64,000 bases of DNA from Aphrophora alni (GCA_963513935.1 OY740765.1:146137618-146201617); one strand, 5' to 3'. Positions 34,712 through 46,928 are shown, numbered from the stretch's first letter. Made by a program: numbers and translations. Notes: generated from the letters alone by a model not told the origin.

Positions 34712-35569
34712 TAATAAACTGGACAGCACAGGTAATTATTTTACTTCCTGAGCAAACATTGTCCTATTTTGAACTACCACGTTTTCTTCTTGAACACCCT
34801 GTATAAAGGATTTGAACAACCATAAAAACGTATTCGAGAAATACGATCATTGGCTCATTTCATGGTTCACCAGCCGCAAATCTAATTTATCAAAATGGAA
34901 ACTAAGCACAACAACAAAATTAATTGAACTGTACGATGTATGAAACCCCATGAACTGTTATCTATAAGAGGCTAAATATTAAAGTGGTTCAAGGGTTGTA
35001 TTGTGAACCGGTAGTGAAGTGGACGACGAGTGTAGGATTACAGGGTGATGTCAAGAGAACTGTTCACACTTCAACACTTCACTAAGGATTATGGCAAACA
35101 TATAGTTAGTTTGAAATCAATTCTTATTAAAGGGAAGAATGAGTCATTACAAATCATCTATATTGAATATAAATTATGCAAAAACAGTGCACTAACTTTC
35201 TCACACACCATAGAAAAACAAAAATAATATTCCACTTTTTTTTTTTGAATATCTAGAACTTTTTGAGTATTGGAGGTTGGTATCACGACATTTATAAATT
35301 TTTTTTTGCAAGATATTTATAGATTTAAATAGAAACTAAGCTTGCTTTGCTTGTGCTATGAACTCATCTCGTAAATCATATTTGATTGTAATTAAGTTTA
35401 ATGACGCCGTTCAAGATTCGTTTACATTTTATGTCAATTATTCAACAACAGCAAATGTTGCCTACTTGTGATTTACCACACTGCTTTGAGTCATTAATCT
35501 TTACTTTTCCCTAAAATTTTTATGAAACCTGTAGGGCAGCCAATTTCATAAAATTACGTCTTTCACACA

Positions 35570-35730
35570 TTTCGTATCCGATTTTTATTATTTTCATCGA
35601 TAACTCGCGAATCACAATTCTTCGAAAGACAGCAACCAATAATTTTTTTGGACTTTTAGAGGCTACATTTTAGTTAAAATACATCAAAATCGTTACAGCT
35701 GGTTTTGAGAAAATCAAAATGTCATGTTTT
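35570..35730 (-). repeat. Family F copy, inverted
   Basis: Minus-strand match: CTCAAAACCAGCTGTAACG, ATTTTGATGTATTTTAAC, then a module with TCATCGATAACTCGCGAA and ACAGCAACCAATAAT that recurs at 42.37-42.43 kb. Confidence 0.6.
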
Positions 35731-36080
35731 TATAAAAATGACAAGTACCTCTTAATTTTGAGATCAACAAAGTGTAAAAAAAAAAAAAAGTGAATATACG
35801 ACCTTAATATATCCACATACAAAATTTGATCAACATCGGTTGACTACTTGGACTGTACAGTATAAAAATGATACTATAATATGCTCTCATATGAAACCTA
35901 TTAAAATTGTATTAAAATCTCAAAATGAAGGCCATAATAAAAAGTTTTTTGTTCATATCTCTTAGTTATTCGTACACTAAATTCAATTAAAATTTAGAGG
36001 TTTCAATTCTGCATGTAATGTTACCAATCCCACCACTTTACGGTAGCAAAACCGTTATTTTCAAAAAAATTTGTAATTGT

Positions 36081-36098
36081 AACCTAACCTAACCTAAG
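36081..36098 (-). repeat. Short interstitial (CCTAA)n tract
   Basis: AACCTAACCTAACCTAAG: three units in AT-rich DNA. Confidence 0.8.
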
Positions 36099-36224
36099 AA
36101 AATATGATATACATAACAAGATCCAGCAAGGCCTATAACTGAAAAGAGTTAGGGCCTAATAGCTTTTATTTTAAAACATTTAGGAGGCTTGTTAGAACTG
36201 AGCCGACGTCACGGAAATTAAAAA

Positions 36225-36410
36225 ATGCAAACCTCTGTAACAACTGTTTTAAATATATTTACACTACTGGGTACGACCCCTTGACCCACCAATACAATTT
36301 AACATTTCCTACATGGGCTAGAGAAACCAACTTTTGGGCTTTACATTTAGAGGATTTGCTTGTATTACATTGTATGATGGGTCTGGGTAAGTACCATGAT
36401 AGCGCCCATA
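36225..36410 (+). repeat. Family R copy
   Basis: CTGGGTACGACCCCTTGACC, CACCAATACAATTTAACATT, TTTACATTTAGAGGATTTGC and GGGTCTGGGTAAGTACCATG. Well preserved. Confidence 0.65.
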
Positions 36411-36489
36411 AAATTATTTGTTTTGTGAGAAAATCAATGCAACATTGAAAAGTAATAACAACATCACAAGATTACTTACTTTTTCTATT

Positions 36490-36575
36490 ATAAAGCCAAA
36501 GAAACCCACTTTTGTGGATTACATTTGGAATATCTGTTTATATTTGATCTGGTAATTACTATGATAGCGCTCATA
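36490..36575 (+). repeat. Family R fragment
   Basis: AAGCCAAAGAAACCCACTTT, ATTACATTTGGAATATCTG and CTGGTAATTACTATGATAGC. A shortened second copy 80 bp after the first. Confidence 0.55.
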
Positions 36576-37017
36576 TATTTTTTCATAAATCACACAAACC
36601 TACTCTCCTATATGTTTATGAGAAAATAAAAAGTAAGAACAATAAATAATAAACTCTGGTTTCAACACAGTATTTCAAAAAAAAATCGGCGAGAAAGATT
36701 TCAACAACCTTTTGGAGAGTGAATTGCCAAAAGAAAATCAATGTTCCAAATTTCAAGAGAGATTCTCCAACACCAAATTTGGCTCCCACAAACAGAGAGA
36801 GAGAGAGAGCGGTTTAGTTAACCGATACGATCACTCAGGCACATTGTCTCAGATCGTATTAATAAAGTCAATGCTTTAATTAGACACAACGGCGCCTCGT
36901 CTATTGAACTACGATTCACAATGGAACTGTACTGCGAAGACCTGTTCACAATACTACCAGCAACGATATAAATTTAACCTCAAATTTATTTCAATTAATT
37001 AAACATAACTTTTGTTT

Positions 37018-37180
37018 TTCTTGTTGTTGTTTATCAGCATCGCCTTATTAAAAGAAGGAAGATAGAATAAATATCCCTCGGATATTGTACAGCGAGTTGG
37101 AAAGAGACCTAATAGGAAATACGTGAAAAATTGTAGATCCAGCTAGAAACCTCGGAACTGGCAAGCCCGTATAATAAACG
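37018..37180 (-). repeat. Family P copy with internal deletion
   Basis: TTCTTGTTGTTGTTTATCAG, CATCGCCTTATTAAAAGAAG, GTAGATCCAGCTAGAAACC and GGCAAGCCCGTATAATAA are in family order. The segment with the OLIGO 'AACAAGAGTTGG' block is missing. Confidence 0.65.
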
Positions 37181-37258
37181 CCTGAAATAACAATATTTTC
37201 ATTAAGGTACGTCATAACTTAGTTGTAAATGAGGTCGTTCCTATGATTATCAATATCA

Positions 37259-37335
37259 GACTTGATACCTCAGTTAGTAGAACATCAGAGACTAATTTGG
37301 AAATTCAAGTTCGGGTCCTGGTCCTCTAAAAGTTA
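37259..37335 (+). pseudogene. tRNA-like relic (possible SINE head)
   Basis: TACCTCAGTTAGTAGAACAT resembles a tRNA D-arm/box A (TAGCTCAGTNGGTAGAGCAT). AGTTCGGGTCC, 42 bp downstream, resembles box B (GGTTCGANNCC). The spacing fits a tRNA. The T and acceptor stems do not pair, so it is not a working tRNA. No repeat body or A tail was recognised after it. Confidence 0.4.
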
Positions 37336-37339
37336 CTGT

Positions 37340-39560
37340 CACACAATTTATGGACAGTAATACGATAGCAAAATGTAACCCTGACTCCAAAAAGTATTGT
37401 TTACCGATATATATCCTAAACGTTGCAACCTATTTCGATAATTTAAAGGGTGTTTCACAATCAGTTTGTTAGGATATGATTCCGTACATCTAATATAAAA
37501 TTCCAAGGTAGGCTTACAAAATATAATAAACATTAAAAAAACAATGAAAAAATCCTTGATTTTTATTTTTATTCATAATTAGATGATTGTTAAATGAATT
37601 CTATGTATTTAACAGAAGGTAATGGTGTATGCTTAAGTTTTACTTAAAGTATTGATAGATGAGGTACATTTTAAACCTGTGCTTCAAGATTTAACAAAAT
37701 TAAAATTAAAAGAGTTCAGTAGTACAACCGGAATAACTGGACGCAACGGAACCAATATCACGATCAGAGCTAAGCGAAATAGAAAAGAAAGAAAGAAAAT
37801 TTCTATGTAAAATCTCAGGACCTAAGAAAACGTTATATTTAATAAGGAAATCCAAGAGAAATTTGAAAAAAATATATTAACAATGGCCAAGCAGAGACAA
37901 ACTTTCTATGGAGAAGGAACGCATAGTAAAAAACTTCTAATGTACCAAGAAAATAAAAATATTCAGATACTGTAGATTAGAGAAGTACACGAAGACCTGG
38001 AAAAAAACAGGAATTACATAACTAGGTACAGAAAGAAAAAAGAGCCCAACGATAAAAAAAACCAAGAAAAGGAGAAAAGAAATATCAGAGAAAGGACGAC
38101 AGAAAAAATTTAATTGTGTAACGTAGCCCATAACAAAAAAAATCCTTATTTTTTTAGCCACGTGAAGGTAGCTGTTCGAATTGACAACCGCGCGTTACTC
38201 TTGCTCTCCTATTGGGTACTTACTAAAAGGACTTGATTCACGGCCCATAGTAGGCCTTTAGTAGTGGGTTGGTTGTTGACGGTAGGGTAGTAGCTTTTAT
38301 TTGTTATTGTTGTTTATTTAGGTATTTTCTTTAAATGTTAACCAGTAAACGGTACACAGAGCAAGTGCTGAGCAAGTATTATTTTTTTGATGAAGTGGGC
38401 TATAATTTCTACAGTTGTATTTTGTTATTTTACATACTGATCACGTCACTGGAAAAAGTATATTATGGAAGAAAAAATTTGTATTTCAAGAATGGGAATA
38501 AATTACTATTATTTACATTATTAAGCGACAATTAAATAACTTACGAGGAGCTTAGAAAACAGCAAAGCTAACTACCCCAGATGCCAGCGGTAATGGGAGT
38601 TACTTTGCTCCCAGATTAAAATACTTTTCCATTATGATTTCTCATCTTCTCTTCTCTGCTGTATACTACCTACAATAATGTCAGTAAAACAAAAATACAT
38701 AATTTTTAAAACAAAACCCAATTTTCATTCGACACAGCTAATGTTGCATACATTTTTTTTTCTTTCATTTACGACGCACTCTGTATGCGAGAAAATTAAA
38801 TGAAACTGATCGCCTTTGCGCAACTCTATGCAATGTTAGCAAACCTAACCAATAGACCAATATAACTTTGATCAGCTGATTAAGAACTGTCCGTCCCTCA
38901 ACTCCACTGCCATATCAATTTACAACAAAATTGGCGTAATTATAAAAGCGGCGACTCTTGTCATATAAATAAGTTAATAGCGTAGATCCATAGTAAACTG
39001 TAGACTTCTTCCGAATCCATTTAATGGCGCTAAAAGTATGAAACAGCTTGCATACGTGTTTCTTATCAGTACAGCGTAGCTTTTACATTAGAGTTAGGTG
39101 ATATGACAAGTTTATTTCTTCTTTTAATTTTATCTTTTAACATGGATACGCTGAGTTATTAGTACCATTTACAGCCACTAGTGTCGCATCTACAAAAACA
39201 TGGCAGAGAAATTATGAGAACGTTTTACAAGGCGCGCTTGTATATAGTTCCACTAATACTTCAATCTGGACCAGTCCTCGGAGGCAAAGTAATGTTCTTA
39301 AAAACTTAAAAATTTACCAGATATTCTGGTTTATTTTGACGTAGACTTAATTTTGCAAAAACTAGTTTGAGCAGAAGGATTAAAAAGGTTAATTGTTTCA
39401 GTTTATCGGTTGGAATTAAAAAACTATGATATCGCACAACGTGCAAAATACATTTTTATTCTCAATTTAACGGAAAAATATTATCAAACCGACTCGATTT
39501 TGACATCTAGTTTTGAAGATATAGGGATTCAAATTTGGACTAAAAACTGAAATTCTCTAG
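37340..39560. other. AT-rich DNA, no gene recognised
   Basis: Contains A-rich, low-complexity sequence at 37.7-38.15 kb and the 42-bp shared segment at 38.17 kb. Open frames at 37.9 and 38.3 kb are low complexity. Confidence 0.4.
38173..38214 (+). repeat. 42-bp segment shared with 53.03 kb
   Basis: GTTCGAATTGACAACCGCGC and GTTACTCTTGCTCTCCTATT recur at 53032-53071 with two or three differences. Flanks are unrelated apart from TTGATTCACGG/ATGATTCGTGG nearby. Part of an unrecognised element. Confidence 0.6.
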
Positions 39561-39561
39561 C

Positions 39562-39766
39562 CAGATCATATGGTCTCGGGTTAGATCCCTCTCTTTCATC
39601 TTTCCTATCAGGTCTCTCTTGATAAAATCTTATTCTTTTCCTTTGATTAAAACCTTGACGCTATCAGAGAATTCGAGGACTAGGGTTTTTTATTTGAAGT
39701 TCCTTTCTTATTTTTTTAAAAGGCGATAATGACCGAGAGGTTTTCGCCTTTAAACAAGAAAAAACT
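39562..39766 (+). repeat. Family P copy, left-truncated
   Basis: TCTCGGGTTAGATCCCTCTC, CTTTCCTATCAGGTCTCTCT and ATAATGACCGAGAGGTTTTC, ending CCTTTAAACAAGAAAA. Confidence 0.75.
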
Positions 39767-40008
39767 GCCAACAAACTGTTTATCAATTAATTATTAGCTA
39801 TTGTGATCATCCGTCAAGGTAACACCCGAGACCATGAAATGACCACCTATCTATTGACACAGTTTTAAATTATGGGTAATTTATTTAAATACCTTTATAT
39901 ATGTTGATGACGGCTCTAAAGTTCGATTTTGTTTTCTCGGTTTTACAGCCACTGTTCAAATTGGTCAAGAAATTAGAAAATAATAACTGAATTTAAAATA
40001 TTTAAAAC

Positions 40009-40032
40009 ATATATATATATATATATATATAT
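40009..40032. repeat. (AT)n microsatellite
   Basis: Twelve uninterrupted AT units within AT-rich intron sequence. Confidence 0.95.
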
Positions 40033-41084
40033 TTAAGGATAATTTTTTACTCTTACATTGTACAATTTTCTATGAGAACTTGTTTTGTACATCTTCAACA
40101 TCTAATTACACTCAAACGCATTTTTTACTAATTAAAATAACTAAAATCGAATTCAAAAAATATATAACCTCAAAATTTTATAAATATAATATCTATAGTC
40201 TAATAGATAGAATTTGTATGATTTTTAAAATCAGTGTACAAACAATCTCTGTTTTACTATTACTATATGGTTGTTACTCAATAAAAGGTTGTGCAGTTTC
40301 AAAATGGCACCCGTTTCATTAGTTATTTCTTAACTAGACCTTGTAAGAAGTTATATCCGTTCTCTTTTAGAGTTTTGTGATCTTTAGGTATTATTTTAAT
40401 CCGTTCTTAGAATTCAACGAGAATATTTTTACCAATCGCAAACATTTTTCTCCAAACTCCGTATATGCCAATCCCAAAAATAAATATCTAACAACCAACT
40501 ACACATTGTATTTTAAATACCACCTTTACAAAAAAAACTTTTAATCAAAAGAAAACAACTCTTTACTATTGTTATTAACACTTCTTGGTATACATTTCCC
40601 TAATTATGATTCGCTGGAAGAAAAGGAATACTAAAACAATTAAGTCTTAGAAAAGTTTAAGTTGGCAACCCTAATGGAAACAACCTGCTGTTGGAAAGGG
40701 ACCGAGGGAATTAAAACAATTGAGTTTTAATGAGTTGGTATATTTAGTTTGTTAAGGATGGTAATGCTTTCGAAGTAATTTGTCATCTTCACTAGGAGGG
40801 GAATAAATTTAATGATATGTTTGATTATAAAGTGAAAACAAACTTTTAATTTAAGATACTATTTATGTAAATATTCATCCTTTCATTTTGTTTTACTTTT
40901 TTGCGACCTAATCAACTAGAATTATAAATTATGAAGTTCAAAAACAACTTTTTGAACGAATATAAAACCAATTGCGAAATTTTTTAGTGGAAACTCCAGC
41001 AACTATACGCCATCTTGGATTCAATGTTCACAAAACAAAGTCACGCGCTGGTCTCCTCGATGATCTTCCCTCTTCCATTGTTTT

Positions 41085-41215
41085 TCGAAGGCGAAACACC
41101 TCTCATCGCCTTAAAAAAAAAATTAAAAAAAAATATATGGAACCCTGGAACTTGAATACTCTAATATAGTCAGGGTCGAAAATAACAAGAGAGGAAAGAT
41201 AGATAACATACTTTA
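41085..41215 (-). repeat. Family P fragment
   Basis: GAAACACCTCTCATCGCC, AATACTCTAATATAGTCAGG and GTCGAAAATAACAAGAGAGG match the first half of the inverted family. The rest is missing. Confidence 0.6.
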
Positions 41216-41299
41216 GTCTTGTAGATATCGATTGGAACGATCATAGCTTACCCTCAGGTCGCCTGCCTTCAGCGCGTACTAGTAGAACCATTTTTTATA

Positions 41300-42160
41300 T
41301 TCACCTATTTTCCATACGATGTATGTGACATAACCATGGTAGCTTTTGAATTTAAATTAGTGTAGAGAGAGGTGGGTAGTTAAAGAAGGTAATCCCTAGT
41401 TGTATCTTATTCTCCACCCATAATCACCCTTAACAAGTTCAGAGATTCTTCTTAAAATTACCCTTTCGAAGGTATCTCTGCCGTTTGCGTGAGTGTACAG
41501 ATTTCACTCCCATACCAGAGAACTAACTGTTCTAATTAATATTTTGTGCAGGGGAATTTTATTTTCCAGTAGACAACTCTAGATTTCATTCTGGATATGT
41601 AAATGAAATAGTAGTTATTAACCGACATAAGGCATCGTTAGATTTCGTGCACCTCGCTACCGCCCGTGAAGTTCTTTTAGTTCCTATTGTATAAAGCCAA
41701 AAACCTCTCGGTGATCATAACCTTATAAAAAAGAGCATAAAATAAAGACCACTAGCTCACGAATACTCTAATAGCGGTCAGAGTCGGAAAATAACAAGAG
41801 TTGTTCAAGAGAGACCTGATGGAAAAGATGAACGAAAGTGGGGAAGATGTGTAGATCCAGGTTTCTCCGGATTCCCAAGCTCGTACTTCCTAAAGTAAGC
41901 TCCTGAGTGTGCCGTCAATAGAGAGGTCACACTCCAGTAAAATAAAGTTTTCTACGCTCTCCAGGTTCACATCATCTTGGAATATATTTTGACAGTTTTA
42001 TCTTCTTCTCTTAAACGATGTTAATACTTTTATTGGCTCCAATCTCTCCAACAGCTTCCTTTAATCCAACGTAAACCTACTTAGCTTGATTCATAGATCG
42101 TCCAAGGATGTCCATATCATCTGCGTACGTTATCAATTGGGCGGACTTATAATACGTGTT
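41300..42160 (-). mobile_element. Decayed non-LTR retrotransposon RT, split by a family P repeat
   Basis: The minus strand reads QLITYADDMDILGRSMNQAK, with the catalytic YADD at 42116-42127, then GLKEAVGEIGANKSIN. These blocks are followed by decayed sequence corresponding to the usual 'YLGS' region. After an interruption at 41688-41912 by a family P repeat, the frame resumes with RCTKSNDALCRLITTISF and later ILRRISELVKGDYGWRIRYN. The last is the 'LRRI.GP...WRIR.N' block found near the C terminus of many insect LINE ORF2 proteins. Many stops and shifts are present. The order of blocks across the interruption shows that the repeat inserted into the LINE after the LINE had arrived. Clade is not assigned. 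Confidence 0.75.
41688..41912 (-). repeat. Family P copy inserted in a LINE
   Basis: AAACCTCTCGGTGATCATAA, CTCTAATAGCGGTCAGAGTC, AGTTGTTCAAGAGAGACCTG, GTAGATCCAGG and TCCCAAGCTCGTACTTCC are in order. LINE coding blocks resume on both sides (YADD region above 42.0 kb, C-terminal blocks below 41.68 kb). Confidence 0.75.
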
Positions 42161-42299
42161 TAGATTACTCGAAAAATAATGTTCACGGGGTAAAAATGCA
42201 TCTTTTGTCTACAAGATAGAATAAATGAAATGATATGACGGCGTTTAATTATTTTATTTTTTAAAATTAATACTAAACCTTGATTTTGTAAATTTTCAT

Positions 42300-42440
42300 T
42301 AATTTTTAAACTAAATCGGTAGAACCGATTTTAAAAAACTACATGTTTTATAACAGTTCCACGGCCGATTTTTTGTTTTTTAATCGATAACGCAATAAAC
42401 AGAAATTTCCCGAGAGATGGCGACCAATACGTTTTGTTTC
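42300..42440 (-). repeat. Family F copy, inverted
   Basis: CGGTAGAACCGATTTTAAAA and TTTTTTAATCGATAACGC with GCGACCAATACG match the 35.6-kb copy. Confidence 0.5.
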
Positions 42441-43259
42441 GGTCAGCAAGCAAAGGCTATTTGTAAATCCAATATTGAAAAACTCATCATTTTTCTTATA
42501 ACAGTTACTCCAAAAAAATATAATAAAAAAGCCCCAAAATATGTCCACGTAAAATATTTTATTAATTTTTGCGCTGTAAAGCACTTTTCACATACGACAT
42601 ACGTCATTCCAAAAACTATCGAAAGACTTCAAAACTGAAAAAAAAACACTTGAAACAGTTCGATCGATCCATCGAAAATTAAAAACAATACTTATTGTTT
42701 CAACACATCAATCTTCAACCAATACCTAACCTAACCTAATTACTCTTTTAAGACACGGATAATATCATATCTTAAAACCCAAAGACCTAATCAAACTCCT
42801 CCACATTAAATCATACAGACTAGAAACTTCTGGTAATAGAGATAACAGTATAAAGAACACGCCGGCTGAAGATGACCTTTTGACCTCAAGATAAGGCAAG
42901 ATAAGTAAAAGTTTTTATAACTTCCTAAAAAAACATCGTTAGTTAATCATTGGGAAAGATTGCATAATGGTACAGTTAAGAGAACGTGCGTGTTTGTATA
43001 CGTACTGAATTTTGTAAAGTATTCTGTGTAATATTAGAACTGTAACGAGATACTAAGAAAATACTTAAACCTTCATAATAAAATAAACTGATTGAAAATT
43101 TTGCACACATGTACAGTTTAGTTAATGTTATAGCAAAATAATAGTTAATGTTTGTAAATGAGCAATGTTTGTACGTAAATTATATTTGAAAAAAGGGTCA
43201 GAGGATTTTGGTGAATTTGCAATTTTCGGGTACGAAACGTTTTAGTTGAGTTTCTAACA

Positions 43260-43658
43260 TTATTTTTCGTCATACTGCTTCAAAAACAGCTGTTTTCAAT
43301 ACATGCATTGAGTTGCTAAAGTTGTTCTTTTTAGTCCTAGTACCTAAAAACATCAGCTGAGGTCGAGGTCATCAGCTGTTACTTCGTTTATACGAATTAA
43401 TTAACGTTTGTAAAGCATCTATAAAAACAACCGATACTCTCGTTAAAACAGTTTACCATCGTTTTGAAGGTAAATAGGTTATAAAATTTTAATTTTTGTG
43501 AAATTGTTTACTTATATTATTTGTGCAGTATACCGAAAAATATAATTCATCACTTGGACCAATGGAAGCTTTTCGATCCTAGCTCATTATCAAGTTAAAC
43601 TTGAGCTTGTATGGAAAAGCTTAACTTTTGGTCCTAGTGGTGAAATATGCTATTAATT
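43260..43658 (+). repeat. 399-bp dispersed repeat, copy 2
   Basis: Second copy of the 11.6-kb repeat. Here the 3' hairpin (about 43548-43650) is longer and more regular: AGCTTTTCGATCCTAGCTCA on one side, AAACTTGAGC and GGAAAAGCTT on the other. This copy lacks part of the middle that copy 1 has (around ACTCTCG/GTTAAAACAG). Confidence 0.75.
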
Positions 43659-43675
43659 TAATTATTGTTATTGTT

Positions 43676-43918
43676 GTTTAAAGGTGATAAATCTCTCTGT
43701 CATCGTCGCCTTATAATAAAAGTAAGAAAAGAACACATAATAAATATCCCTAGTCCTCGTATACTCTAATAGCGACAGGGTCAGAAAGAAACAAGAGTTG
43801 GTCAAGAGAGAACTGATAGAAAAGATGAGAGGGATCTAATATGAAAAAGTGTAGATTCAGTTCAGAACGCTTGGAATTGTCATCCCTGTAGTCATTAAAG
43901 TGTGAGGGTTTCGACCAC
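43676..43918 (-). repeat. Family P copy, inverted
   Basis: TTGTTGTTTAAAGG, TCTCTCTGTCATCGTCGCC, CTCTAATAGCGACAGGGTCA, AACAAGAGTTGGTCAAGAG and GTGTAGATTCAGTTCAG. It starts about 20 bp after the end of the second 399-bp repeat. Confidence 0.75.
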
Positions 43919-44279
43919 TCTTTACCCAGTATACGAAAATTTCGACCTCATTTTTCCACTAATATGGACTTCAAAACCGAAAAAGTGACTTTCGACGCCT
44001 TACGTCCGTTGACTTTGTCGTTGTCGTTTGTACGGTAGCGCGGTAAAACTCAATTTTAAATATTGAATTCTATTGAAAATGTAAAATTACAGCCGTTTTA
44101 AACGAGTTTTTATTCATATCATTTATAACATACTGAATATGATAAAATTTTACAGATTTCAATGCTCCATTGAACGGTACAAACAACTCTAAACCTTGAC
44201 AAATAGCGAAGTTATTGTTAAAAATCTATAACTCATTTTTAGAGAGAAGGCGATCAAATAGTGTTTAGTATTCATTGAG

Positions 44280-44360
44280 GCTGTAGTCTACATGATCAAA
44301 ATTTGATCTGAATCGTTATAACCAATTTTTATAAAATCGTAATTGTTGATAGCTAGCCTT
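44280..44360 (+). repeat. Family F fragment
   Basis: TTTGATCTGAATCGTTATAA and CCAATTTTTATAAAATCG resemble the central module. Short and diverged. Confidence 0.4.
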
Positions 44361-44597
44361 AAATTTTGAGTTACTGGCCATTGAAAAAAAAAGTCGAGAG
44401 ATATGCAAAATATCCCATACTAAATTTGATTTAAAAAACTATACACCCAATTGTTCTGTAAATCACTGCAGTTAACATCACTCTAAAACTTAATTGATCT
44501 CAAAATAAGTATAGCCGTAAAAACTTGACATCGATAACTGACCCTGAGATAACTTTCTCTATACAATGTACGTTTAAGAAAGTATTAATGACAACAA

Positions 44598-45050
44598 ATT
44601 TACATAAGAAATTAATTTACAGAAGAAATTAATTTACAGAAGATATTCATTTACACATGTGATTAATTTCCAGAAGAGATTCATTTACAGAAGCGATTCA
44701 TTTACAGAAGAGAGTTTCGTTTACAGACGATATTTATTTACATAAGAAATTAATTTACAGAAGAGATTCATTTACACATGTGATTAATTTCCAGAAGAGA
44801 TTCATTTACAGAAGCGATTCATTTACAGAAGAGAGTTTCGTTTACGGACGAGATTTATTTACATAAGAAATTAATTTCTAGAAGAGATTCATTTACAGAA
44901 GCGATTCATGTATAGAAGAGATTCATTTACAGAAGAGAGATTCATTTAAAGAAGAGAGATTCATTTAAAGAAGAGATTTATTTACATAAGAAATTAATTT
45001 CCAGAAGAGATTCATTTACAGAAGCGATTCATTTATAGAAGAGATTCATT
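44598..45050 (+). repeat. 17-bp minisatellite with higher-order structure
   Basis: The basic unit is ATTCATTTACAGAAGAG (17 bp) with variants: AATTAATTTCCAGAAGAG, ACACATGTGATTAATTTCC, TTCGTTTACAGACGA and TTACATAAGAAATTAATTT. The variant TTACATAAGAAATTAA recurs at about 44599, 44738, 44859 and 44982, giving a higher-order period of about 121-139 bp in which the same order of variants repeats. No long open frame. Twenty-five or so units are present. Confidence 0.85.
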
Positions 45051-46313
45051 TTCATTTTCACTATTTATTTGATTTCTAACCACAACAAAAGTATAGCATG
45101 TACCTCGAATAAAGTATTTTGTAACTTTAACAGCTGTTGTAGACATAGCAATGATGACCCGCTAAAAAAAACACTCTGTGATCTAAGATAGCCTTTTTTG
45201 AATCCACACAAAACAAATTTTGAGACACGCCAACATAATTTATTTTCGTAATACTAAATTGCGATTTACTTTATCTTTTGCCCATGTTAGACTAACAGAC
45301 CTTATAAATTCCTTCATTTTGATCTTCACAGGTCAACCGAAGCCGACAATTCGACACGCTTCTCTCTACTCATCTTCAATGCCGAATGTCGCTTATAACA
45401 AATTCCACTCGCATTCCTCACTACAATTGCTGCAGTTTAGCGATTTGGGCGTCTTCGAACATTAGCGATGCATATTAAAATGTAAAAAAAACTGTCCGGA
45501 AGACCAAAAACACGACTCGTCGGTATGTCTGTGGAATGCAATGAGGTGAGAACGAAATATCTGTACCGGTGTTTGCTCTCGCGGTATGCAAGGTCGTACA
45601 ATTAACATTTCTTCTAAACATCGGAATCGTTTTTCCCTCCTCCTTCTTCTTTCCCATACTGCACCAAGAGTCCAGTTACCGAATTGGTTTTATTGTCCAC
45701 TGACCTTGGAACAACCTTCTGTACCTAAAGTGGCGTATAATTTTAACGTATTTTATAATTTGAAACTAATTTCCATATTTGGTAAACTACAATTTTCAGC
45801 ATTCCTAGCCTTGTTATTTTATTATTTCCGGTTGACGAGTTTCGAAGTACTTTCATCCTCAAAAAATACCAACTGATTAAAAAACAAGTCAATTTAAAAA
45901 AAAAAATTAAACAGTTCATGAAATAGAATGTTTTATAATCGATAGATAAGTTTCTTGTAGCCGTAATATAATAAACATAAATAATATATATAAATTAACG
46001 CTCTATTACACTTACCACGATATTTATTAAGCCTTGCTAACCTAAGTTTCACCAATTACGCTGTTGTCATAAACAGCTTTAAAACAGACTGAGAAAATAA
46101 TATACATACCTCATACAATAGTCCCGTTACTAGCAGAGTGTAAGAGCGGTCGTTAACAGACCAAAAATTCTACGAGGGTAATTTTAAGTTTGGCGGAACG
46201 AGGGCCAGTGAAGAAAAGCTATTAGTCTTGAAAGGAGAGGCAAGGAATTCCCAGAATAGTCGTTTTTCCTGTCTAAGTAGAACAAGTAGAAACCCAAGCT
46301 GGGGACAATATAC

Positions 46314-46590
46314 ATTATTGTTATAATGTCCGATTTTAGTAGTATTGTATATAATAAACCTTAGTTAACCTGTTTGTGGTGATTCTTGCAACCACTAATA
46401 CCGTATAATTTTATTATTGTTACATTGTCCGATTTTAGTATTATTATAATAACTTACAGTAACTTAACCTAACTTTTTTTTGGTGATTCTTGCAACCACT
46501 AATCTAATTTTATTATTGTTACATTGTGGGATTTTAGTGTTATCATAATAGCCTAGCCTAACCTAACCTAACCTAATCTACATTTTTGTT
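46314..46590 (+). repeat. Three tandem ~99-bp units ending in CCTAA-type sequence
   Basis: ATTATTGTTA followed by a TTGTCCGATTTTAGT block starts at 46314, 46413 and 46512. Each unit continues to TAACTTAACCTAAC-like and GGTGATTCTTGCAACCACTA. The third ends in GCCTAACCTAACCTAACC, split in the text (46551-46580). It lies about 370 bp before the svp exon. Confidence 0.75.
46551..46580 (-). repeat. Short interstitial (CCTAA)n tract
   Basis: GCCTAGCCTAACCTAACC followed by TAACCTAATC: five to six units at the end of the 99-bp tandem repeat. Confidence 0.8.
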
Positions 46591-46928
46591 TACCAAACAC
46601 TCCGTTTTCTCACATGTCTCGTCTTCTTCCTACCGACTGGCACTCGATCCTCAAGTAGAGATTTGACAGGTGTGATTGAAAAGGCGCTGGCACTTGCTCC
46701 GTTACCCTTTTATCTAGTTGGTTAGAGAAGAAGGGTTCACGAACATGCTTTAAGATTTGAAATTGCAATCTACAATATAATTTCACAATGTACCAACTGC
46801 AGTTAACATAAATAAGTTTAAACTATATATTTTAAATGATTTAATTTATATTTGTAGGCTTTATAAAATAAAGAGTGTTTTATAAAAAGCCTTTTATAGT
46901 GTGAAGTGATAAAGTTTCTGCATTATTT

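Noticed and set aside
40745..40800. Minus-strand GTGAAGATGAC...TTCGAAAGC as another hammerhead core
   Set aside because: The first C of CUGANGA is changed and stem II does not pair. It may be a decayed terminus, but there is not enough to call.
44598..45050. CRISPR-like regular array
   Set aside because: There are no unique spacers between repeats. Units are contiguous 17-bp variants and the genome is eukaryotic.
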